This document shows positions 32,750 through 44,383 of a DNA stretch of 64,000 nucleotides, piece by piece. Numbering within the stretch: position 1 is the stretch's first letter; every line of letters begins with the position of its first letter. The notes under the pieces were generated by a model. That model searched no databases and was not told where the DNA came from. It saw only the letters and a program-made list of their open reading frames with translations. The stretch is taken from assembly GCF_017591425.1 (NCBI RefSeq), contig NW_024466607.1, positions 12,284,501 to 12,348,500 on the forward strand, read 5' to 3'. The position numbers were made by a program, and so were the translations under genes. The stretch comes from Ochotona curzoniae. Taxonomy: Eukaryota; Chordata; Mammalia; Lagomorpha; Ochotonidae.

Positions 32750-35640
32750 GCTCACAGCTGACCCCTTCTCCATAGCTGCCTTTCTGGGGAAGCCTTGCAG
32801 TCTGCTGCATTGCCCAGAGCTGAGTTCCTTAGCCTCAAGGAAGGATCAACTCTGGTGTACCTGGAGTCCACTGTTCCCTGTGGGATGGACAGAAGCCTCA
32901 ACCCCAGCTGACATCCTGTCCTTGCTCTGCTCCTTTCCCCACACCGTCCTGATTCTCTTCCAACTTGGACTCTTCCCCTGGGGAGCCTAATCTAAGACAC
33001 AGGATAAAGTCATATTCCTGAAAAAAAGTATTTGTGAGTCACTGAATTTGTCAGATGTTGACAAGAAAGGTGGCCTTGAGGGGGCAGGCCAGAATAAGAG
33101 CCTGTTGCTTCTCACTCATGCTATTTTTTCCTCAATAATCCATTACCATGTGCTTATATGACTATGATTCAAATGCTATAAATTTTAAAATATGACAGTC
33201 ACCTATACCTCAATAGGAAGTGATAATTCTGCATTTTAGTGGTCATCTGGATTTAATTTTGGTAAGTCTGTCCAGGAAATTCAAAAGCCATATTCTAGCT
33301 GGATTTATCTTTTGTTTGTAGGTAGATAAAATGTATCCTGTCATTTTCTGTGGGTAATTGCTTGAAGTTAGTAATTCTCAAATCTAGATACAGTGGGGGA
33401 AAAAATAGGACTGCAACTATGAGTTACTAAACTACAGACTTCCAGATTGCTTTAAACCATGCCATGCTGGGAGCGCCGGGAGTGTTTTTGAATGCAATGA
33501 TGGAGGAGGGGGCAATTGCAGAAAGAGCTTAGAATCAGGCAAGTAAGAAGGTGAAGCAGGTTAGAGCCTACAAAGACGGGAACCACAGGAGCAGTCTAAT
33601 CGAAGACTAACAGTCAGTCAGGGCTCAGGGGATGAAAGAGCTTCGATCTTTTCTCTTCCATCTGGTATGTTCTGTAAGAAAGCATTGCTTTGGGCAAGTG
33701 TTGCCCCCACACCTGCCCTTGGCCTTGCAGGACTCACAGCGGGACTCGGCCTCCCTGCTTCGTTAGCTGTGGGGTTCTGTTGGAGTTACTGTCCCACCAG
33801 CATCATACATGATGTGGACCCTCCACAAGGAAACAGAAGTGCTCCTGATAGTATGGACAGTTCTTCCTGGAAGAGGTGAAAGCCAGGCAGTGAGAGGAAG
33901 CATGCATCAGCCCAACAGGAGGGAATGAACTGGTGAGGGAGGTTCTGGGCAGAGCTCACTGCCCACGGTTCAAGGCTGTGGAGCCTGGAGCAGTTTTGGA
34001 AATGATAAGAAATTTCCTTCCCCCACTTGACATAGCACCTTATTCTTAAAGGAGTCAGTGGTTGATGCAATCTCAGGAAATGATGCAACCTTGGGTAATG
34101 AGGCCTTGGAAGCAGGGAATTGGCATCACCTCGATCTAGATGCAAAGCAAGAGCTACACATGACAGGGAGAGGGCCTGCAGAGGCTAACAGGGCCACTCT
34201 TGAAGGATGCTGCTCTGTGCTAAAGAGCTCCAGGCAGGCCCAGATGGAGAGGAGCCTTCCTGCACTGAACAGGAAGATTACAGACCTAGAGGCAACAGGA
34301 AAGTCCAAAGACTTTTGCTGTCATCTGGTAGAGGCAAGATAAGAGCTAAATAGGCACAGGCTGGTGGGGTAGTGAGTGGCAAGACCACGGAGGCTTTGTC
34401 ACATCAAAGGTCCTCGAGAACGGTCTTTTTTGTGCATGTTGGCAAGGCTCAGCTAGGACACCCAGACCCAGCTCATGTCATGGTCCAGAGTGAGTCTTAA
34501 GATGCTAGGACCAACCTCTGCTGCTTTCTTGTCAGGTGGCCCAGGAGACCTCTCTTCCTGGGTCTCACTGAGAACGGTGTCCTTAGCTAGCTGGTGAACA
34601 CTGGTGGTTACACGACTCGGCATCTGCCCCACCTTGTTCAGTAAGATCCCTGGGTTTTGTGCAGGTATCTGCCCCATTTTATGGCTCTAGGACTAGAGCT
34701 CACCCCCAGGATAACAATGATTAGCTTCCAGGCACATAGTGTGCGCCAGTCCAATCAGAATAAATCTTGGGAATCTCTCTGCAGGCCCTGAGATTTCTAC
34801 TATTTCCTACCGAGTTCAGTCATTCAGACATCAACAGCAAGAGAGACACAGTGTGAATTTCAAGAATGGAGCCACAGATGGACGGGTGACAGATCCAAGA
34901 GGCCAAGAGAAAACCAATCTGATGGTTCTGCTGGTACTCCTTCACCTTGAACCTGAAGCCAGCAAGATAGCTCTAGGTATGTAACCACCACCACCACCCC
35001 ACACACCCATTACATGAACTCCCTATGCAACAAAATCACAGAAACAAACAGGCTCCTAGATGCCGAGCTCCCGAGTGATTGTCTTGACTTTGGTTCAGGG
35101 TTTGGTTTGTTAGACAGGGTGTGCATTAGTCAAAGAGGTCCTCAGACATGTGTGACAAGGACACTGAGCAGATCCAGATTATTGCAGTAAGAGCTGTGGG
35201 GGGAGAGCACATGGTAGGTGAGGCCCGGCCTGGTGCTGGGAAAACCCTCGGGTGTGCATTGTCATCTCTGTGCCAGCACAGTTCACACTCCAGCTACCTC
35301 TCAAAGAGGTGCTTCTGCATTGGAAGTGCGCTGGAATCTTGAGACAAGACCATGAGGATGTGGGAGGAGCCAAGAAAGGAATCTCATTGTGGCCACACAG
35401 GCTTATGACAGCTGCAGGATCTCCTTGTTTGGAGTAGCAGTAAAGGGCCCAGATCTTGGTGTCATTTGCAATGTTGCACCAGCCTCTCCCCCAAAGGAGT
35501 GGTTGTTCCCTCCCTAGGATCACTGTCAGCTTGGTGATCCCAACACTAGTGACAGAAGCATCTGGTGCTGGACTGGCAGCTGAAGGCTCCATGGGATGCT
35601 GCCCCACCCCCTGGTGTGTTCCTCAGTAGCATGTGGGGCA
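32750..35640. other. Unannotated stretch of 2.9 kb
   Basis: No exon or repeat is recognised. A + strand frame at 34058-34342 (94 codons) is acidic and open but has no family resemblance or splice context. (CCA)n-like sequence lies at about 34986-35000. Confidence 0.5.
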
Positions 35641-35649
35641 CAGATGGTA

Positions 35650-35785
35650 GAGCCAGAGCACTGTGTAAGAACCCTGGGCACTGTGTAAGCATGGGTAAGT
35701 GGCTTAACTGCCATGCCTCAGTTTCCACTCTGTAAAGTGCAGGCTTCCTTGAGCTGCCGTGTGATTAAATGAAGAACTCTAAAGC
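35650..35785 (+). mobile_element. MIR remnant
   Basis: 'gcatgggtaagtggcttaac', 'tgccatgcctcagtttccac', 'tctgtaaagtgcagg' and 'gtgattaaatgaagaa' align in order with the MIR core ('gcaagttacttaacctctctgtgcctcagtttcctcatctgtaaaatg...ggattaaatga'). Confidence 0.7.
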
Positions 35786-36585
35786 CTAAGGACAGGGTTC
35801 AGCTTGCAGGGAGGGCTGTAGATGGTTGGAATAAGTGCTTCAAGCAAGCCTGTTTTCAGTTGACCCATGAGGCTCTGCCTTGAACCCAGATTTCTGATTC
35901 CCACTTGGGCATCTGGCTCAGCCAGGAATATAGGGTAATAGTCACACACTCCTGGGCAGTTCATGTGGGCATACCAACACCCTTCCGACACAGAGGCCTG
36001 GAGCAGATTCTCCATCAGGTGCTCCCTCTGAGTCAACGGCACACTGGGCACACTGTTACTCATTGTACTCAGAAGAAAGCCGGGTGACTTTCCCACACCC
36101 CATGTCTACAGCTGCACACAGCTGGAGACCCTGAGCAGCTGCTCATTGCCTGTTCATCAGTGTTGAGGTGATAGTCCCACTTCCTTTGCCTCCCAGCTTC
36201 TGCTCACGTCAGAGTCTAAGGACACTAAGTAAAAGGGGATTCAGTTGAACATACGACCCAGTTTTCATGGCAGCATAACTTGAGTCTTTGTCCACTTGGA
36301 ATAAGTGTGGCAGTGGGTCTTGGTCATGTGACTCCCAGAGGTTGGGTTTGCATCACAGTTGTTCTGGGACCTGCTGGAGAGTCCACTTGACCCATTCCTA
36401 TAGGTTTGGATGCTAATTGATGAACCTTTGGGAACTTGGGTTTCTCCCAAATTGGTGTTCCAGGACAGGAGGATGGAGGTGAAACATTACTTATCCCAAA
36501 TTACTCTACTCAGCGTAGCGTAAGGGCAAGCTCTAAGCCAGGGGGATATTCCTTTTGCTGTAATGACAGCCTCTTGGCTAGGCTG
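35786..36585. other. Unannotated stretch
   Basis: Nothing recognised. The open frames are short and mutually overlapping. Confidence 0.5.
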
Positions 36586-36594
36586 TTCCATTAG

Positions 36595-37475
36595 TCTTCT
36601 AACTAATCTTTTGCCTTCTATTATGCCTCTTTCTAATCCACCCTCCAGTGGCTTCAGGGGAATATGTTGTGTGCTACAAATATGGATATGTCAATCCCTT
36701 GCTTAACATTCTCCTGTGGTTCCCCACATTCTAGACCAGAACTGCTCAATAGAATTTCTTGTGATGCTGGAAATGTTCTATATTTGTACTGGAGAAGACA
36801 GTAAACCCTAGCCACATGAGGCTACTGAGCTCTTGAATTGTAATAGTTCTAAAGAATGCAATTTTTCATTGCATTTTAAGTTGAAAGTTGAATTGTCACA
36901 TATGGCTACTGGGTACCATACTGGACAGCTCAGATCTAGAACATGAAATACAAGGACCAAACATGACCTAGCTTTCACTGTCTGAACAGCCTTAGGTCCA
37001 CCTCCTCTTCTCCCTCCCCACAACCAAGAATTCATTCATTCTGGGAATTCCAGCCATAACAAATGACTTACAACTCCCTAAACTGTGTGCTTACTTCACA
37101 CTTCCATGCACTCACATCTGCTGTTCTCTCTCCCTGGAATGTTCTCACATCTTGCCTAAACTCGCCCACAAGCTGCCTGCTAGCCAAACAACCTTCCTTT
37201 AAGATGTGACTCCAGTTATCTCTATATCAAGCTTTCCCAACCACCCCTAGATTCCCAAAGCAGAAGTAATCATTCCTTCCATTGTGCATACACAAACTGC
37301 TTTGAGGCTCTTCCAACACTCTCAGTACTGATGAGTTTCCCATCTGCCCCCACTAGGTAAAAGCAGACTGCTGGAGAGAAGGTTCTGCTCTGTGTCTTAC
37401 TCTCTTTAGGGCCTCTCTTTGAGCCTCCAGTGCCTGCGACAAGGTTTGGATCATGGCTACAGATGTAAATACATG
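36595..37475 (+). mobile_element. L2 element (LINE2), split by a hAT element
   Basis: 'atgtcaatcccttgcttaac', 'attctcctgtggttccccac' precede the insertion. After it come 'tgctgttctctctccctgga', 'atgttctcacatcttgccta', 'caagctttcccaaccacccc' and 'gctggagagaaggttctgct'. These are the ordered landmarks of an L2 3' region ('catgtcactcccctgcttaaaac...gctgttccctctgcctggaa...ccttccctgacc'). It is old, with no frame. Confidence 0.7.
36737..36934. mobile_element. hAT-type palindromic DNA element inside L2
   Basis: 'gaactgctcaatagaatttc', 'aaatgttctatatttgtact', 'agccacatgaggctactgag', then 'gtcacatatggctactgggt' and 'ccatactggacagct'. The two halves are imperfect inverted repeats, as in the common mammalian non-autonomous hAT element with 'agccacatgtggctactgag'. 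The flanks TTCTAGAC (36729-36736) and TCTAGAAC (36935-36942) fit a roughly 8-bp duplication. The family name is not certain. Confidence 0.65.
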
Positions 37476-37479
37476 GCAT

Positions 37480-38368
37480 ACTTTGGGCTGTCTTGCTTCC
37501 ATCCTTCTGTCATATTCAACCCAGTCAGTCCTTGGAGACATTTCTTTCTGTGTGGCCTTGGGAGTTAGGGGAAGTCAGGAGTACAGATCTTCCTCTCACT
37601 GCCTCCAGCCAAATCCTCCCAAAGATGGATGAGCCACAGAGCAGGCCAGAGCAGATGCAAGTCATATTCACCACATTGTTTTGGTCACTCATCCGCCAAC
37701 ATTGGTTCTCCAACACGCTGTCCAGTATGAGAGGCATTATTGCTCTTCCAAAAGTTCCCTGATTAAGTCAGCTTAGGTTGTTGGCTATTAAGTTCTTTCA
37801 GAGCAGCCATGCAGACAAAGCTCTGCAGGGCAGAAAGGTGTCTCCCTTTGCAAACAGACTGGTTGGGGGCCAGGGTTGAGCTGTCACAGGCACAAAGCCA
37901 TGGTGGAGGCTGGAGCACAGGAGCTACTGGGAAAGACCCAGCTGGACTTGAAGGAGGGTTAAGTATCAGTAGCTGGGGAACCCAGCATCGTCCCTGCCAG
38001 CTAGAGGGACTGGGAGTGTTGGGCTAACCTGTGGGCTAGGGAAGAAGTCGTAAGTTACCTTAGAGACTTGAAGCACTGTTGAGGGAGGGTTCTAGTAAGG
38101 ATTAGGAGGCTGAAAATAAATGGATGGGAGACATGGAGAGGAGAAAGGAGAGAAGGAAGATGGGAAGGAAACCTTCCTCTCAGCCTTATGTGTGACCACA
38201 GTATGATACTTGTGTTTATAACAAGTGACCTCTCCAGGTATCCTTTGTATAGGGGCCTCCCTGGGCTCCTGGGCAGAGATAACTCAGAACAAACTCCTCA
38301 CCCTCTCATACACTCCTGAACTACTGGGATTGTGTTCCACAGCTCAACACATACAAGAGGCTCATAAA
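37480..38368. other. Unannotated stretch
   Basis: No recognised gene or repeat. A GA-rich purine patch lies at about 38122-38170. Confidence 0.5.
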
Positions 38369-38371
38369 AAT

Positions 38372-38645
38372 ACAGTATTTTAAAAATTAAGATCACTGGG
38401 AGAAAAATTTTCCAGTCAGTAATCCACTCCCTAAATGCCTGCAAGGGCCAGAGTTTATCCGGGTCTAAGCTGGGCTTGGGACTACAATCCGGGTGTCCCA
38501 CATAGGGTGGCAGGAACCCAGTCATCAAGCCATCACTTGCTGCCGCCTGGGGTCTGTCCCGGCAGGAAGCTGGAGTGAGAGCTGTGCAGGGTATCAAACC
38601 CAAGTTCTTTGATGTGGGACACAGGTGTCTTACATGCTGCCCCAG
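38372..38645 (-). mobile_element. C SINE, variant subfamily (antisense)
   Basis: 'agtaatccactccctaaatg', 'gggtgtcccacatagggtgg', 'tcaagccatcacttgctgcc', 'gcctggggtctgtcccggca', 'ggaagctggagtgagagctg' and 'tatcaaacccaagttctttg' mark the same variant seen at 18.2 kb. The head ends at 'catgctgccccagt'. Confidence 0.8.
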
Positions 38646-39275
38646 TATTTAGAGTGGAAGCTTGCAAAAAGCAAGCACTGAATCCATCCAGTGCACAGCT
38701 TTATGAACTTCTGGATCAGAAAAAGGACTTTAGTTGAAAAATCGGTAAAATCTGAATGGGTTTTGTGATTCAGCTAATAGTGTGACCCTGTGATTGGATC
38801 GCTATGGCAATGTAAGAAGGAAGAACATGCATCCTCTCTCTCTCCTTCCTGGTTGGCCTGATTGACCCTCTGCCACCCACCTGCCTTACCAGCTAGGACT
38901 GTGACCTTCCAAAGCTGTGAGTGGAGCTTGCCCTTTATCCTTCGTGAGTAGCTCCGCTCAGGCATGTAAAGAGAAGCTCATGGTTACAGCATCCCTCAGC
39001 ACAGCTCCCTCCCTTCTGCCTCCACACACCTGCCCTTCCTCTTGCACAGCCCTTCTCTAGCCATTTCAATGACTGATGCAAGTCAAGATTCCCAGCCAAC
39101 GGTGAGGACAGGCAGCCTCAGCTGGTGAAAGAGGCAGAGTCCTAGGTCCACCCCTTACCTGCAGAGCTTTAACACGACCCTGAGTGACACATGTATACCC
39201 GACACTGTCAGAAGGAAAGAAATATTTTAAACTGAATCCTCTCTTGAGCCATCAGCAGCAGAATGTCCTTGCCAA
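38646..39275. other. Unannotated stretch
   Basis: Nothing recognised. Confidence 0.5.
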
Positions 39276-39279
39276 AAAA

Positions 39280-39375
39280 ATGCAGGTTCCTGGGTCATAA
39301 CCAAAACATATGGAATTTGAAATATTGGGAGGTAAGAGCCAGGAATCCACATGATTGATACATACCCCAAAGTGA
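39280..39375 (+). mobile_element. MER5A-like hAT fragment
   Basis: 'aaatgcaggttcctgggtca', 'gccaggaatccacatgattg' and 'ccccaaagtgattctt' follow the order of MER5A-type elements ('aatgcagattcctgggcccc...caggaatctgcatttt...cccaggtgattctt'). Short and diverged. Confidence 0.4.
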
Positions 39376-39379
39376 TTCT

Positions 39380-41635
39380 TTTTCATTTCATGAGCAAATT
39401 ATGAATTGTGTAAGGAAAATCATAAATTACTTTAATAATGTATTGCTACATTATTGCATTGGTAAATGTTGTTAGGTTGATTCCAAATTAGTATTCATTG
39501 CTGTATAAATATATGGTACCAGCTGTTACAAATGATCACTTTAATTTTGTGTTTGAAATTCATGGTAAAAAAATCATTTTTAAGATGGATTATTTATCAT
39601 TTGGCCACCTTACTCTGAAGCTGCCTGATCCCAGAAAAACGACCATTTTTGCTGTTGCATGGGCAAGAACATGCTGAGGCATAACGCAGTCCACTGCTGC
39701 TATGGAACTGGAGGGTCACTGGCTCATACCTCTGCAGAGCAGGCCTCTCTCTTGGTTCCTTTGGGTTACAACAATCATCCTGAATTTAAAAGCAATTGCA
39801 GTCTTTAGATCATCCCAAGCACAAAGCACTCAGCCCCTCCTTCCTTATGAAAAAATTTTTTTCTTTTCACACTTTTTAACAGCAAGAAAATGTGTGACTT
39901 TTCTTGATGAGCCAACAGCCAAAGGTGTCTAAGAGAGGTCTGTCGTTTTTTTTTTTTCTGGTGGCAAAACACCCCAAACTAAATTCATCAGCAACTCTTC
40001 TGTTGGGGATTTTAAAATATTCTCTGACCTATATAAATCCCTTGTTATGTCCTCTACAATAGAGGAGCTCTGGCATATACCTGGGCACAGAGCAAGGAAG
40101 TTACAGTGACTAGCAGGCAGGAGCGTGGAGATGCTCATGGCACTATGGAAGTTTTCTATGCCTCTTGCTTCTACTCCTCCTGTGAAGTACTCTTCGCCTC
40201 CATAACTTTGTCAACAAGTGGACGTTGCTCTTTGAACACTGAATTGAACCTTTAGTTCTAAAAAGACAGAGCTTGGCTGTGGTTTCTGTGTAACCACCAT
40301 GAGACAAACACGCCCAAAGCTGGCCTGGTGACCCCTAGCTCTAGGAAACCCAGCTTCTTAGCTTTCTTGCAAAAATATAGAATGCACAGATTTATGCTAT
40401 TCACTCATGTCGATGTATATGACATTGGTTCATGTGTGCAACATGTGGTTATGGAGTTCTTGCTCTGCTCAGGTACTCCACTACAGTTGCGAACAAAATG
40501 TACGAGGTTCATGTGCTCACAGAATTGAAATTCTGGTGGATGTGAAGGCATTGTGGGGGCAGAAACCGTGTGCCAGTCAAGAGCAAGGCACCCATCTCTT
40601 CCTGCTTTCCCTCACATGTCCTCACCGGGCAGTGGCTCTTATTCTAGGACATGTTAGCAGCAAAGGAATGTCACCTTCTCGAAGGCAGGAGAGAGCTCCA
40701 GAGTTTGAATATCTAGAAATAAGAGAGTCAATGGCTCTGAGTCCTGAACACGGCTTAGGCCTAAGGGCTCCTAGGCCTTCTGCTTTGTCTAAATGGCCTT
40801 TTGCCTCATTGAGTACTATGACTATTGAGTCAAATGAGGATGGTGATAATGGAACCGATATTTTCCTGCCAGAACAAAGAGGGAATCTATTGAAAAGACA
40901 CTTTACAAATATGATATATTTTAGCCATTAGGCCTGAGTTGATAGACATTTGGAGAAAATATGTAGATTAGCAAATTTTTGTTGTTGTTGTTGTTCTTGA
41001 TTTTTGGCTGAATTAAGACGCTTGAGAGCTAGGTTAGACCCTTTGGTCAATTTCATTTGGTGTTAGGTTAGATTCAGCTCTTTGGTTATAATAGAAATCT
41101 TCCCATTTTCATTCTTCCTTTGGGTTTTGCTATTTTCTGGTTCTTCTATCTTAAGTAACTGAGAGTATAGTGTTTAGGAAGCATGGGACTTACCTAACAG
41201 CCTATGCCTATTCTCACTGTAGACTGAGTTGCTAATTAGCATCAGCTGCCGCAGTGGGCCCTTGTTGGGAAGGACCTCAAATGCAGTCCAGTCATCCTCC
41301 AGTGAGTCAAGCTGCCTTCTAGTGTATGAGAGTAAGCATCAAGAAAGGAAGGCTGAGCAGTGTTGGCCATCTTTGATCCTTCAAACACTGTTCACAGCCC
41401 CAACTAACCTCTATAAGAGGCACAGGGGGCCTTGACAAAGAGGACAAACCAAACCTCATTGTCATGTAGAAGGTAGCTGCTTAGGAAAAAATGTAAAACA
41501 AGCTATAGGTGCCTGTGTAATTCATCCAAAATCTACCAAACCTTGCCATCCACATTGTTCTTGTAAGTTAAACCTTAGGGACAAAAGATATTAACACCTC
41601 AACAAATGTAAGGATTTTGGGTCTCAAAACTTACA
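39380..41635. other. Unannotated A/T-rich stretch
   Basis: 39.42-39.60 kb has weak similarity to antisense L1 ('gttaggttgattccaaatta'). A + strand frame at 40407-40931 (174 codons, the longest outside the CpG island) shows no domain and is judged to be chance. A (GTT)n tract lies at 40981-40995 and a T10 run at about 39946-39957. Confidence 0.45.
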
Positions 41636-41644
41636 CATTCAGCC

Positions 41645-41900
41645 ATTTGGTATAGTCCCTGAGCATGGTGCTTACTGAGTAATTACCAAGGATAAAGTAC
41701 TGTGAGTACACTGGTGAAAGCTTAAACTCTCTGCCCTTAGAGAGGAACTCCAGAGACAACTGTAGTGTGCAGGAGGAGTCACAGAAGATGATTTAGGTGT
41801 GCAATTGGAACTGAAGGTGAAGGAAGGCTGCCCAGGGATGGTAGAAGAGACGTCAGCGGTGTGACGTCAAAGCTGGCTCCCGGGGGGATACAGAAGAAGT
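41645..41900 (+). mobile_element. L2-related remnant
   Basis: 'gagcatggtgcttactgagt', 'aagcttaaactctctgccct', 'gtgtgcaggaggagtcacag' and 'gaaggaaggctgcccaggga' resemble the L2-type order ('tgtgccaggcactgtg...ctgccctcaaggagc...aggaaggcttcc'). Confidence 0.4.
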
Positions 41901-42610
41901 AAGCCATGATGGAGGGCAATGGATTTTCATTTCTGTGTTTTGTCACTTTAGAGAGTATCACACAAAATAAGTCTATCATGCAGGTGAGCTGGATACAGTA
42001 GGGAGTCTGACCTCTGACCCAAGGTTGACCCCCAAGTGACCAGCAAGGCTAAGATGCAAATAAAGTCGCTGTCAGGCAGGAGTGGATTGTCACACATTCC
42101 ATAATACATCTCCCCTACTCTGGGGCAGGAAGTCAAGAAACAAGTAATCCAGGTCATTTCCTGACTTTCTTTCTTGGCTCAGAAATTAGATATTGGAACA
42201 CAAATAAAGCATTGTTAATAGTTCTGAAAATAGGAGTGCTAAGAGCTCATTGTGAAAAAAATCACAACGTGGTGCTTATGTTATGAACTTGCGTGCCATC
42301 TCCCCTACCTAAAACAGTTTGTATGACATCTTCCCCAAGAAAGATCCCAAAGAATCATGGCAGAGAATTCTGAGTTTGTTGTGAGAATTTGGGTGGGGGT
42401 GGGGGCAAGAAAAATAGTGTGTCTGTTATAGATGGAGGAAAGCTCTTTCCGTAAAAAAAAAAAAATTGCAATTGAAGCTGAGATTAGGACCCGGAAGCTA
42501 CAAGTCTTTGGGAATGATTCAAATCTGCTTCTTATCCTGATGTGTTGCTGTCTTAGCTCAGAAACATTAGCCTTTGGGGTTTCAGGTGCCACAGGTGTAA
42601 ACAGAAGTGA
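41901..42610. other. Unannotated stretch
   Basis: Nothing recognised. G-rich 'gggtgggggtgggggc' is at about 42390-42406 and an A-run at 42453-42465. Confidence 0.5.
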
Positions 42611-42614
42611 ATGA

Positions 42615-42800
42615 GGATGTTTCTATGCCTTCCTCAAATATTTATTTAATGCCTACCATGCACCCAACAGTAGATGGAGAGAATAAAAACCAGGCTTCAT
42701 TCCTGGTCCTTGAATGGGGATAGAAAGGAGAGCAGCATCTGGCATGCACAAGTTGTTGGAAGTCAAAGGGAAGAGCCAGTGATGTATGAAACACACACAC
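42615..42800 (+). mobile_element. L2-related remnant
   Basis: 'caaatatttatttaatgcct', 'accatgcacccaacag' and 'ttcattcctggtccttgaat' match the L2-type segment 'tttattgagtgcctaccatgtgcc...gtccctgccctcaaggag'. Diverged. Confidence 0.45.
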
Positions 42801-43119
42801 AGAGAAAGAACCATCCTGGGGGTTCCACAAAAGGACAAGAACATGGGGCAAGTGGCGCAGAAGGACTAGTATTTCCAAAGTAAAAACCCTAAAATTCTAA
42901 AACCCTGTGCTTTCACACATAGGTACATGACATGGCTTTATATCCTACTCTGTGATTGTAGTGTTTGTTTTAGATTTTATGGAGATCTTACTAGGAAAAA
43001 AGGATATAGAATTTAGGGACTTTGGCAGGGTTTTTAAAAATCCATTTCTTATTTTATTGCTATTGGTCTCTAATCATAAGAACATAAAATAATCCCTTAA
43101 GAATCCTTTAAAATAAAAG

Positions 43120-43451
43120 TTTTTTTTTTTAAAAAAAAAAAACATATATTTTTTTGGAAAATCAGATTCACAGAGAGAAGGAGAGACAGAGAGGAAGATC
43201 TTCTGTCTGCTGATTCACTCCCCAAGTGGCCACAACCGCTGGACCTGAGCCGACCCAAAGCCAGGAGCTTCTTCTGAGGTCTCCCACACGGGTGCAGGGT
43301 CCCAAGGCTTTGGGCTGTCCTTGACTGCTTTCCCAGGCCACAAGCAGGGAGCTGGAAGGGAAGTGAAGCAGCCAGGACATGATCTGGGACTCATGTGGGA
43401 TCCCGGCACATGCAAGGTAAGGATTTAATTACTGAGCCCTGCACCAAGCCC
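43120..43451 (-). mobile_element. C SINE with A/T-palindromic tail
   Basis: 'gagagaaggagagacagaga', 'ggaagatcttctgtctgctg', 'ccacaagcagggagctggaa', head 'gagccctgcaccaagccc'. The flanks 'taaaataaaagtt' (about 43109-43121) and 'taaaataaaaatt' (43452-43464) are the duplication. The tail has become T11 followed by A12, which can form a hairpin. Confidence 0.92.
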
Positions 43452-43464
43452 TAAAATAAAAATT

Positions 43465-44090
43465 TCAACCACACATAAAACTGTAAGAAAAATTATAATG
43501 AACCCTTCTATAAGCTACTTTATTTTGTTCCCTTCATATCGTACCATTTATCTGCTGGAATATTTTTTAAAATACAAACACTACTGTATTTATGCATAAA
43601 TATTTGATTTATGTTTATAACTTTTTTAGATGAAAAAACTACAATGGCAGGGTTGCATAATATAGTATTTACAACATATTCAATGTTTCTTAGTAAACGC
43701 AAATAATCTTTAATGGATTTTTGTTGCTCAAACCAGAATCCAGACAGTATTTTTTGAAAGGATTCTGAAATCTTCTTTACAAAAGCTCTCCCTCTTTCCC
43801 CACTTTCTTGAGTCATTCATATGAGAAAGAGGAGAAACAAGTTACTTATCCTGCAGCGTATCTCCCATTTGGATTGGGCCATTTGCGTCTGATGTCACTG
43901 AACATGTTTCTCCATTTCCTGTCAACTGGATTCCATTGCTGGTAAAGCCATCATCTTGATTGCAAGACATCCCAGGAGGCGCAGTGTACTTTGTGCAGTG
44001 CACCGTGAGAGGCGTGTTTGTACCACTGCTAGGGATGCAGAGATGGACAGTGGGTTAACGCTGTCAGCTTGATTCTTCCATGATACTCTT
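43465..44090. other. Unannotated A/T-rich stretch
   Basis: No recognised gene or repeat. Confidence 0.5.
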
Positions 44091-44094
44091 CCCT

Positions 44095-44383
44095 GACATC
44101 CTTAAACCTCACAGTGGTGGATGATCATTCCACCAGGGGTTTTGCTATGATGAAAAAACAAGGCTAGCTACTTCCCAGCCCCCTTAGCTTCCTCTCTTAG
44201 TGTATTCCCTCGTTCTTTCATGACTCCTCACATCGTGGTGCCATGTGTCATGTGGTATTCGTTAGAGCAAGGTCATCATAATGTCATGCCTCTGAACTTT
44301 CTGTTAGCCACATCAGCCTCTTTTCTGTATGAAGTCACCCAGCCTTGAGTATTTCATTATAGTAACAGAAAATGAGCTAATAT
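44095..44383 (+). mobile_element. MaLR/MLT-like LTR remnant
   Basis: The 3' part 'ctgaactttctgttagccac', 'cagcctcttttctgtatgaa', 'gtcacccagccttgagtatt' and 'tcattatagtaacagaaaat' followed by 'gagctaatat' keeps the MST/MLT LTR end ('ttaaacctctttcctttataaattacccagtct...gtatttctttatagcag'). The 5' limit is uncertain. Confidence 0.55.

Noticed and set aside
40407..40931. 174-codon + strand open frame
   Set aside because: It has no domain, signal peptide, repeat or splice context, and its composition looks random. Length alone is compatible with chance in 64 kb.
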